A DNA stretch of 64,000 nt, taken from contig JAZQWC010000089.1 of NCBI GenBank assembly GCA_045632125.1, forward strand, positions 124,001 to 188,000, in the 5' to 3' direction. Numbering within the stretch: position 1 is the first letter of the stretch; the number at the start of each line of letters is the position of its first letter. Shown here piece by piece: positions 57,631-64,000 of the stretch. This DNA comes from CALWPV01 sp045632125 (GTDB lineage Bacteria > Bacillota > Clostridia > Lachnospirales > Bianqueaceae). The notes under the pieces are model-generated. The model worked only from the letters and a program-made list of their open reading frames with translations, did no database searches and was not told where the DNA came from. Both the position numbers and the translations under genes were made by a program.

Positions 57631-60039
57631 TCACAGTTCAAAATCGAAGGGTTCGGGCAGGCGGCGGATGGCGTCAAACCAGCGCAGCATGTCGGCAGGG
57701 TTATAGGCGGGGGTGCCGGTGATGAAGTGGTTACCGTAGGTGCGTCCCTCGCATTCGTAATGGATCAGCAGCAGTCGCTGTTCGCTGACCATGGACTTGA
57801 TATCGCCAACGGTCAGAGTCTGAGCCGCCGGAATCTCGTAGGTACCCGCTAGCAGGGTTTCACCGGTGTCACCGTCGGTGACGGAAAGTTTCACGAGGGT
57901 GGCCTTTCGGCTATGATTCGAGATGTAGACGGGATGGCTCCAGTGTTTTAATTCGCCTACAAAGGCCAGCAGGGGCTGCTGGCAGCGGCGCATGTAGAAG
58001 TAGGCGACTTTGCGATTAAAATAGTAGTCAACCACAGCATCGGAGATCTGGGGCCAGCAATCCAGCATGTTCCACCAGAGGAGACCGTGAAAGTCGCTGC
58101 GGCTGCGGCAGTTTTCTATCATGGTTTTCAGGGCTTCAGCCTGATAGAGTTGGGAGAGTTTGGCGAAAGTTTCCAGATCCGCAGGAACCTGACCATACAT
58201 GATTTTGAGGTGGTTACGCATCATTTCGTTGCGTCCGTTGGAACGTTCGATGCGGATATCCTCGGTGCTGTGGACGGCCCAGATGTCGTTATCCAGCGGC
58301 CACAGGAATTCTTGGGGAATGTATTTTTTGATTCCAGAGGGTGCAGGACAACCGTGGAAGCCAAATTCACTAATGAAGTGGGCGGTGTTTTTTCGGTAGA
58401 AATCATCGCGGTACCAGGCGCGGGCTCCCCAAAGATGCTGTTCAGGTACGTTGAACATATGGAAACCTGCGGGAATCTCCGGCGAGGATTTGATGAGCAG
58501 ACGATAAGGATCGTGGGCCTGGATCAAACGGGGCAGGATCTCGTAGGCTATGCGATTATAGCTGCTGTCACGGGAGGGAAGTTCGAAACCGAGGTTTTTG
58601 TAATCGATCTCGTTATCACTGCACCAGATGGCGATACTGGGATGGTTACGAACCTTGCGGACAAAGCTTCCGATCTCATGTTCCATGATATTTTCGAAGT
58701 CACGGGTCTGCGGATAGTTGGTGTTGCCCATGGCAAAATCCTGCCAGATCAGGATGCCGCTTTGGTCACAAAGATCGTAGAAAGGATGATCTTCATAAAC
58801 ATTGCCGCCCCAGCAGCGGATCATGTTGCAGCCACTGTCAACGAGAAGGGCATGGGCTTTGGTTAGACGCTGGGCATCACGGCTGTGCAGTGCATCCAGC
58901 GGAACCCAGTTGGTGCCCTTAGCGAAGAAGGGTTCATTATTAACGATAAATTTGAATTGCTGGTTGGGATCCTGCGGTGAGGAGCCCGGTGTGGGAGGCT
59001 CAGATTCCTGAATAGAGTTGACAGCGTTGGTGGGAACTGTTCCTAAGTTCCTTTCCAGTTGGACAGTTCTAAGACCGATGCGTTCTGTGCGGCTGTCGAC
59101 AATGTCGCCGTGGTATAATAGTTGCATTTCCACATCGTACAAATTCGGTTCGCCGTATCCATAGGGCCACCAAAGTTTGGCATTTTCGATCTTGGTGGTA
59201 TAGTTCATGCTCACAAAGTGGGCGGGCTGTATATCTTCAAATTCGTGATCACCGCATTTTCCGTGGATCTTGATTTGAAAACCTTCTAATGTATCATGAT
59301 CGGTTATGAAGCGGCAGCCGTACTGCAGGGTAATGATGTCGCCTTTAGTCACATCGGGACTGTGCTGCAGTGAAGAACAGGCATAGTAGGTTTCTGTGAG
59401 CCGAGTGGTGGGGCGGCTTTCCAGATGAACGCCGCGCCAGAGACCGGCGGACACCAGGCGGGGAGCGATATCCCATCCAAACATGTGAGGTGCTTTGCGA
59501 AGCCAGCAGATCTCATTTCGATGGGCAGTTCCACGCATTCCCATGTTGTATTCTTTGCTGCGAGCAAAGTTCATGGTGGAATGGATGTGGATGATAAGGT
59601 GGTTGGAAGTATTGTTTCGCAGGTGGTCGGTCACATCGAATTCGTGGTCGATGAACATATTCTCAGTGCGGCCTATATGTATACCGTTCAGATAGATATC
59701 GGCAATCGTGTCGATACCGCCGAAGCAGAGAAAGACACGATGATTCGAGTTTGCGCTTTGATCTGGCTTCGGTGCAGTTAGCACTGTTTCCTCTAAAGTG
59801 AAAGTGGTTTCGTATACCCATTGATAATATTCGTAAGGCGCATAGGCGTGGAGGTTATCGGAATAGAAGGGATCCGGGGCTATGCCGGCGGCTTCTAAAT
59901 CGATCTCCACATTTCCGGGAACCTGAGCGGGAATTTTAGACCAGGTATTGAGCAGCTCCGGCGCGAAGGCATCGGGCTGTCCGGCGCTTTCCGGTGTATA
60001 GTAGAGGTTCCAGATGCCGTTAAGGGATTGTATATGCAT
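57631..60039 (-). CDS. Beta-mannosidase-like glycoside hydrolase family 2 protein
   Basis: 802 residues in the GH2 order: sugar-binding jelly roll (LNGIWNLYYTP, PGNVEIDLEAAG), immunoglobulin-like domain, then the TIM barrel. MIRCWGGNVYEDHPFYDLCD and LIWQDFAMGN are characteristic of beta-mannosidases. Catalytic residues are the acid/base Glu in IAIWCSDNEIDY and the nucleophile Glu in HFISEFGFHGCPA. No signal peptide, so it is cytoplasmic and acts on imported oligosaccharides. It heads the leftward mannosidase-DUF1177-CDF set. The 361-nt gap upstream separates it from the divergent nitrilase gene. Confidence 0.88.
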   Translation of the reverse strand: MHIQSLNGIWNLYYTPESAGQPDAFAPELLNTWSKIPAQVPGNVEIDLEAAGIAPDPFYSDNLHAYAPYEYYQWVYETTFTLEETVLTAPKPDQSANSNHRVFLCFGGIDTIADIYLNGIHIGRTENMFIDHEFDVTDHLRNNTSNHLIIHIHSTMNFARSKEYNMGMRGTAHRNEICWLRKAPHMFGWDIAPRLVSAGLWRGVHLESRPTTRLTETYYACSSLQHSPDVTKGDIITLQYGCRFITDHDTLEGFQIKIHGKCGDHEFEDIQPAHFVSMNYTTKIENAKLWWPYGYGEPNLYDVEMQLLYHGDIVDSRTERIGLRTVQLERNLGTVPTNAVNSIQESEPPTPGSSPQDPNQQFKFIVNNEPFFAKGTNWVPLDALHSRDAQRLTKAHALLVDSGCNMIRCWGGNVYEDHPFYDLCDQSGILIWQDFAMGNTNYPQTRDFENIMEHEIGSFVRKVRNHPSIAIWCSDNEIDYKNLGFELPSRDSSYNRIAYEILPRLIQAHDPYRLLIKSSPEIPAGFHMFNVPEQHLWGARAWYRDDFYRKNTAHFISEFGFHGCPAPSGIKKYIPQEFLWPLDNDIWAVHSTEDIRIERSNGRNEMMRNHLKIMYGQVPADLETFAKLSQLYQAEALKTMIENCRSRSDFHGLLWWNMLDCWPQISDAVVDYYFNRKVAYFYMRRCQQPLLAFVGELKHWSHPVYISNHSRKATLVKLSVTDGDTGETLLAGTYEIPAAQTLTVGDIKSMVSEQRLLLIHYECEGRTYGNHFITGTPAYNPADMLRWFDAIRRLPEPFDFEL

Positions 60040-60400
60040 AAGGTTAGAAAACTCCGTTGTTTTTCTTCTACCTTACAGGAAAATTGTGGATATGTCAATG
60101 GATTTTGGTATTTAGAGACGGGGCTGGGATGGGTACAGAGTAGGATTGGAACGCTGGAGTGCATGTAAAAATCAAATACTTATGAATGACATGCACTTTA
60201 CTGAGATAGAGCAAGCAATAACAATATCTTTTTGCAGGAATCTTTGATAAAAATACTGTTGGAGACCAGTGACTTTTGTCAAAAAATGTGCTAATATATT
60301 GAGACTGCATATGTGTACATGAACTGGATGCTATACACAAAATCGAATTGTACCAGCTTGCAAAACGCTAAGCCATTCTGCATATAAGAAAGGAAATCAA
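60040..60400. other. Divergent intergenic region, one inverted repeat, otherwise nothing recognised
   Basis: The gap between the divergent beta-mannosidase and nitrilase genes has no credible gene. AGTGCATGT (60158-60166) and ACATGCACT (60189-60197) form a 9-bp inverted repeat with 22 nt between the arms. Several AT-rich stretches near 60275-60305 could hold a promoter for the nitrilase gene, but I see no clear -35/-10 pair. Confidence 0.5.
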
Positions 60401-61231
60401 ATGAAATCTACCATCAGTCTGGCTCTGATCCAGTTTGAAAGCATACTGGGTGATCCAAAAGCCAATCGACAAAAAGCTGAAACTATGATCCGTAAAGCGG
60501 CAGAGAACGGCGCTGAACTGATCTGTCTGCCGGAAATGTACACCACCGGCTACAATCTGGATATCATCGGTCCGCAGATCACACAACTGGCGGAGAATAT
60601 TGATGGTCCCACCGTGACCGACTTGCAGCAGCTTGCCAAGGAACTGAAGATCCATATCGTCGCACCGTTAGCCCTCAACTTAGAGGACGACCCGGAAGCT
60701 CGCCCCTTCAACAGCGCTGTATTCATTGGTGATGAAGGTCAGATTCTCGGCGTATATAGCAAATGCCATCTGTTTGAAACGGAAAGAATGTATTTTCAAC
60801 CCGGACAAGAACTGCCGGTGTACGACACTAAATTCGGCAAGATCGGCATCATGATCTGCTTCGATGCAGGCTTTCCTGAGGTTGCCCGCATTTTGCAGAT
60901 GAAGGGCGCCGAGCTCATTGTATGTCCTTCGGCCTGGCGCATACAGGATATGGGCGTATGGCATCTGAACATGCCCCAGCGGGCTCAGGAAAATAGCTGT
61001 TATCTGGCAGCCATCAATCGCTATGGAAAAGAAGGCAGCCTCTATATGGGCGGCTATTCCATTGTTTGCGGGCCCGAAGGCGACATCATCAAAGAACTTA
61101 CAGAAGAAAAAGAAGATATATTATATTGTACCATCGACGGCCAGCGACTAGCCGACTTTCGAGCCGACGGCGGCCCCTACCTTCCCTATCGCCGACCGGA
61201 ATTATATGAAAGGGAAGGATTATTGGATTAA
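60401..61231 (+). CDS. Carbon-nitrogen hydrolase (nitrilase superfamily)
   Basis: 276 residues. The catalytic triad is readable: E45 (LICLPEMYTTGYN), K121 (GVYSKCHLF) and C153 (GIMICFDAGFPE). The length and the FDAGFPE context fit amidase branches (omega-amidase or carbamoylputrescine amidase-like), but the substrate is not determined. AGAAAGGAAATC lies before the ATG. The HAD phosphatase gene begins 13 nt downstream, and the TSUP transporter follows, giving a three-gene operon. Confidence 0.9.
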   Translation: MKSTISLALIQFESILGDPKANRQKAETMIRKAAENGAELICLPEMYTTGYNLDIIGPQITQLAENIDGPTVTDLQQLAKELKIHIVAPLALNLEDDPEARPFNSAVFIGDEGQILGVYSKCHLFETERMYFQPGQELPVYDTKFGKIGIMICFDAGFPEVARILQMKGAELIVCPSAWRIQDMGVWHLNMPQRAQENSCYLAAINRYGKEGSLYMGGYSIVCGPEGDIIKELTEEKEDILYCTIDGQRLADFRADGGPYLPYRRPELYEREGLLD

Positions 61232-61244
61232 TAAGGAGAAGCAC

Positions 61245-61970
61245 ATGATCAAAGCAATTTTATTCGACATGGATGGCACCCTGCTGCCCATGGATATCGA
61301 CCTGTTCATCAAAACATACATGGGCGGTTTGGGCCAGAAGGTTGTCTCCTTCGGCATGGATCCCGAGCCTGTTTTGAAGGCCCTGTGGAAGGGTACCGGT
61401 GCCATGGTGCAGAACGATGGTTCCATGACCAATGAGCAGGTTTTTTGGAAAACCTTCGCTGCCCTGGTGGGTGAGGAGATTTTGGAACATCAGAAAGATT
61501 TCGACGAGTTTTATGACAAGGGCTTTGAAGTGACCAAAGCATCTGTTACCACCAATCCTCAGGTGCGTCCTATCATCGATAGCCTGAAGGCAAAGGGCCT
61601 GCGCCTGATCATCGCCACTAATCCGTTGTTCCCTGCTGCAGCCCAGTACAACCGTGTAAAATGGGCCGGTCTAGATCGAAACGACTTCGAACTGATCACC
61701 ACTTACGAGAATAGCCACTATTGTAAGCCCAACCCCGCCTACTACCAGGAAATCCTGGATAAGCAGGGTCTCACCGCTGACGAAGTCATCATGATCGGCA
61801 ACGACGCTCGTGAGGATACCGCCGCCGCCCAGATCGGCATTCCGGTGTTCTTGGTAACTGATTGTCTGTTGAATCAGCATGGCCTTGACATCTCCGGTTT
61901 CCCGCAGGGCAACTGGGACGACTGTGTGAAGTATATTGATGAAATAATTAGCAGCAAAGCTGCAAATTGA
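61245..61970 (+). CDS. HAD family hydrolase
   Basis: 241 residues. The HAD catalytic loop is FDMDGTLLPMD (nucleophile D8, acid D10). LIIATNPLFP supplies motif II, the Lys is in YCKPNPAYY, and MIGNDAREDTAAAQ gives motif IV acids. A helical cap at about 15-85 makes it a C1-type phosphatase of the Gph/pyrophosphatase-like group; the substrate is unknown. The start is at 61245 (AAGGAGA, 6 nt upstream). It overlaps the frame of the next gene's longest form, but that gene starts later. Confidence 0.88.
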   Translation: MIKAILFDMDGTLLPMDIDLFIKTYMGGLGQKVVSFGMDPEPVLKALWKGTGAMVQNDGSMTNEQVFWKTFAALVGEEILEHQKDFDEFYDKGFEVTKASVTTNPQVRPIIDSLKAKGLRLIIATNPLFPAAAQYNRVKWAGLDRNDFELITTYENSHYCKPNPAYYQEILDKQGLTADEVIMIGNDAREDTAAAQIGIPVFLVTDCLLNQHGLDISGFPQGNWDDCVKYIDEIISSKAAN

Positions 61971-61984
61971 CGGAGGCTACTCCA

Positions 61985-62761
61985 ATGAATGAAGTACTGA
62001 GGATCTGTCTCATAGCCTGTCCGCTGGTATTCATCGCAGGATTCGTAGATTCTGTGGCCGGCGGTGGAGGTATTATTTCCATTCCTGCCTATCTGCTGGG
62101 CGGCATGCCCACTTATCTGGCACTGGGTACCAACAAGCTTGTGGCTTGTATGGGTACCGCACTTTCGTCGGTGAAATATTTTAAAAGTGGAAGAGTCGTG
62201 GTCAAAATTGCCGCTTTAGCGGCTATTGGATCCCTGATCGGATCTTTCATTGGCACCAATTTGGCGTTGCTGATTCCGGAACAAATTCTAAGAATCGTGG
62301 TACTGGTAGCGTTGCCGCTGGTGGCGGTGTTTATGATCCGCCGCAAGGAGTTTGGACAGAGTGAGACCAAGCGTAAGCAGTTGCCGGCGACTAAGGAGAC
62401 GGTGCTGGCGCTTGGCAGTGGTCTGATCATTGGCTTGTATGACGGTCTGATCGGCCCTGGTACCGGTACGTTTTTCATTCTGATCTTTACCGGCGTGTTC
62501 GGACTGGACCTGCTGACCTCCTCCGGCTGTGCTAAAATTTCGAATCTGGCTTCCAACGTGATGTCTACCATTATTTACTTGATCAACGGTAAGATCTGGT
62601 TTGCGGTGGCCATTCCGGCTATTGCCTGTTGCATGCTAGGCAATTACTGCGGTGCCCGCTATGCCATTAAGGGGGGCAGCGGCAATGTGCGTAAGATCAT
62701 GTTTGTGGTGCTGGTGCTGCTGTTTGTGAAGATCGGTTTGGAACTGATGGGTGTGATTTAA
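61985..62761 (+). CDS. TSUP (TauE/SafE) family transporter
   Basis: 258 residues, seven to eight helices. GFVDSVAGGGGIISIPAYLL and GTNKLVACMGTALSSVKYF in the first half, with GLYDGLIGPGTGTFFILIF and GCAKISNLASNVMSTI in the second half, are the repeated TSUP signatures. The family exports sulfite, sulfoacetate or other organic anions. The start at ATG 61985 follows GGAGG by 8 nt; a TTG at 61967 overlaps the HAD stop but precedes the site. A perfect terminator follows. Confidence 0.9.
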   Translation: MNEVLRICLIACPLVFIAGFVDSVAGGGGIISIPAYLLGGMPTYLALGTNKLVACMGTALSSVKYFKSGRVVVKIAALAAIGSLIGSFIGTNLALLIPEQILRIVVLVALPLVAVFMIRRKEFGQSETKRKQLPATKETVLALGSGLIIGLYDGLIGPGTGTFFILIFTGVFGLDLLTSSGCAKISNLASNVMSTIIYLINGKIWFAVAIPAIACCMLGNYCGARYAIKGGSGNVRKIMFVVLVLLFVKIGLELMGVI

Positions 62762-62790
62762 AAAAGCTCTAGACAATGTTAAGAAAAAGG

Positions 62791-62823
62791 AAAAAGAGAG
62801 AAGTTTTTGGCTTCTCTCTTTTT
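62791..62823. terminator. Bidirectional terminator
   Basis: AAAAAGAGAGAAG / CTTCTCTCTTTTT perfect 13-bp stem with loop TTTTTGG, between convergent TSUP and LuxR genes. Confidence 0.9.
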
Positions 62824-62841
62824 TATTGGTTTTTGAAATTG

Positions 62842-63936
62842 TTACTGAGATACATGTGATGTCTTTTCTATGCGATTGTGAAGCTCCGTGAGCTGCTTTC
62901 TGGATTTTACGCCCAACTTGCTATAAAGGTTTTTACTATGGAACTTCAATGTGTTTTCTTTTATTTTGAGTTGTTCCAGGATTACATCGGTAGTGAGACC
63001 AGATACATAACAATCAAAGAGTTCTTTTTCTTTGGGTGTTAGCTGACTAAGTCCGGCAATAAAGTTGTCGAGTTTTTCCTGTTCGAGTTGTTCAAGATTC
63101 GGCTGAAGGGGGGCCGGTTCCGGCGGCTGCACAATGATGGCTTCTTGCAGCGAAGCGTTTGAATGTGTAAGGAGCGATAGCTTTAGTTTATCAGCTTCAG
63201 CCTTCAATATGTGTAAACCTAAAAGGAAACTTTCGCTAATGATGTAAGACACGGACAGAATCTCAAAGGGAATATACACCAACTGTTCAATGAGCCATAC
63301 ACCAATATTAACCAAAACTGCGATGGCGATAATAACAGCATAGGCGAGCGAATCGATCTTGTCTTTGACAGTAGCATAAACAATGGTGGAAACCATTGCA
63401 GAGAAGTAGCCTAGCAAATACACTAAATAAAGACTGTGGAGCGGTCCGTAAACTTTTTGCAATGCTGAGACACCGTCTTCGACTATAAAGGAAACTTCTT
63501 TGTAATAGATCGGAAGATATCCAGGGCTTGCCGCAATAAGGAACATTATGATAGCTAAAATCAAAAGTAGGTTTGTGATCCATTTCCGATATTGAATATG
63601 TGTAGCATTCATGATGATCATCAACATCGATAGGGGCAAAAACACAGAACCCAAGTAAGAAATCCGATTTGCCAACAAGGCTTCATCTAAACTTTGGGAT
63701 ATGGACAAAGCTAGATAGCCGACATTGACAATTAAGACAGAAACAAATAGCAACAGATACCAGGAATCACGTTTCTTGGCGATACGGCAATAAACGACCA
63801 AGAGTAAAAAGGAAAGGATTGCTGAAACACCATATGCCACGGCGATACTGGCGGTTTTTTCTCCAATGGGACCGCATCCTGATAAAAACAGCACGCAAAA
63901 GGCAAATGGGGAAAGAGTTGCAAGGAAATTTCTCAT
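62842..63936 (-). CDS. Membrane-anchored LuxR-family regulator (7TM-type sensor + HTH)
   Basis: 364 residues. The N-terminal about 235 residues hold seven to eight hydrophobic helices laid out like the 7TM histidine-kinase sensor module (VAYGVSAILSFLLLVVYC, AYAVIIAIAVLVNIGVWLIE). A helical linker (LQPNLEQLEQEKL) leads to a LuxR helix-turn-helix (about 295-360; LTPKEKELFDCYVSGL and ENTLKFHSKNLYSKLGVKSR). Such one-component regulators sense a signal in or at the membrane. The first 20 residues (ending FLSGCGP) resemble a lipoprotein signal, but helix 1 is more likely. The start is at 63936 with AAGGAG upstream. Confidence 0.8.
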   Translation of the reverse strand: MRNFLATLSPFAFCVLFLSGCGPIGEKTASIAVAYGVSAILSFLLLVVYCRIAKKRDSWYLLLFVSVLIVNVGYLALSISQSLDEALLANRISYLGSVFLPLSMLMIIMNATHIQYRKWITNLLLILAIIMFLIAASPGYLPIYYKEVSFIVEDGVSALQKVYGPLHSLYLVYLLGYFSAMVSTIVYATVKDKIDSLAYAVIIAIAVLVNIGVWLIEQLVYIPFEILSVSYIISESFLLGLHILKAEADKLKLSLLTHSNASLQEAIIVQPPEPAPLQPNLEQLEQEKLDNFIAGLSQLTPKEKELFDCYVSGLTTDVILEQLKIKENTLKFHSKNLYSKLGVKSRKQLTELHNRIEKTSHVSQ

Positions 63937-64000
63937 AATATTACTCCTTCTATGGATCATCCCACACTTTATCCCACACTTTTAGGGTGCAGACAAGATT

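Noticed and set aside
58087..58866. Plus-strand open frame opposite the beta-mannosidase gene
   Set aside because: Antisense to catalytic GH2 motifs; no ribosome site or recognised family.
60158..60197. Single-unit member of the inverted-arm array class
   Set aside because: A 9-bp inverted repeat with a 22-nt gap, but there is no second unit in register, so it cannot be told from a chance or operator repeat.

Overview
The window reads as a chromosomal segment of an anaerobic member of the Clostridia (Bacillota). Evidence: strong AGGAGG-type ribosome binding sites, sigma-A promoters, a SpoIIQ-like membrane protein that suggests a spore former, a YerC-type TrpR-like regulator, KtrAB-type potassium uptake, several MerR regulators, a DUF11-repeat protein and many small Nudix enzymes. 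Base composition looks intermediate over most of the window and clearly AT-richer at about 31.5-35.5 kb and 39.7-43.6 kb, which I read as accessory segments. I saw no rRNA, tRNA, CRISPR-Cas locus, insertion sequence or prophage gene.

Layout. 1-5.4 kb: 3' end of tsaD, a zinc-ribbon membrane protein, a SpoIIQ-like protein, a small membrane protein, a PepSY lipoprotein and a DUF554/DUF89 pair. 6.4-14 kb: a PD-(D/E)XK-like protein, an M42 peptidase, a wrecked patatin gene, VanZ, KtrB/KtrA, Nudix, glutaredoxin and 4-alpha-glucanotransferase. 14-23.3 kb: a nucleoside phosphorylase, HIT and MATE genes, then two paralogous fusions of a MerR DNA-binding domain to a methyltransferase-like domain. The fusions are followed by a P-loop kinase, a Nudix enzyme and a three-gene ABC-2 exporter. 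Their promoters have the 19-bp -35/-10 spacing typical of MerR control, and operator similarity groups them into two small regulons. 23.3-30.3 kb: split chromate transporter, Nudix, DUF11 protein, and a nucleoside/deoxyribose salvage operon (udp-deoB-deoC-sugar kinase). 30.4-35.5 kb: a run of small resistance- or repair-like genes. 35.6-46.1 kb: a URO-D-like protein, a lipoprotein, an Rpn-type nuclease, an AT-rich MerR/DUF4230 cassette, a GyrI-like protein and a PHP hydrolase. 46.4-64 kb: a polar amino acid ABC transporter, YerC, EamA, SGNH and GH18 hydrolases, glycerol kinase, polyphosphate:AMP phosphotransferase, a CDF transporter, DUF1177, beta-mannosidase, nitrilase, HAD, TSUP, and a membrane-anchored LuxR regulator.

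The most unusual content is in four intergenic regions (7.2-7.5, 14.8-15.1, 24.6-24.95 and 51.8-52.1 kb). Each holds a regular tandem array of short inverted arms. Within an array the arm sequence and the arm-to-arm distance are constant (10-11-10, 10-18-10 or 8-3/4-8). Loops and spacers are unique in sequence but fixed in length, and the repeat period is about 42-44 or 53-54 nt. In the two best arrays several substitutions in one arm are matched by the compensating change in the other, so pairing or dyad symmetry appears to be selected. I know of no standard feature type with this layout. All names and functions here come from reading motifs by eye; no database search was run.
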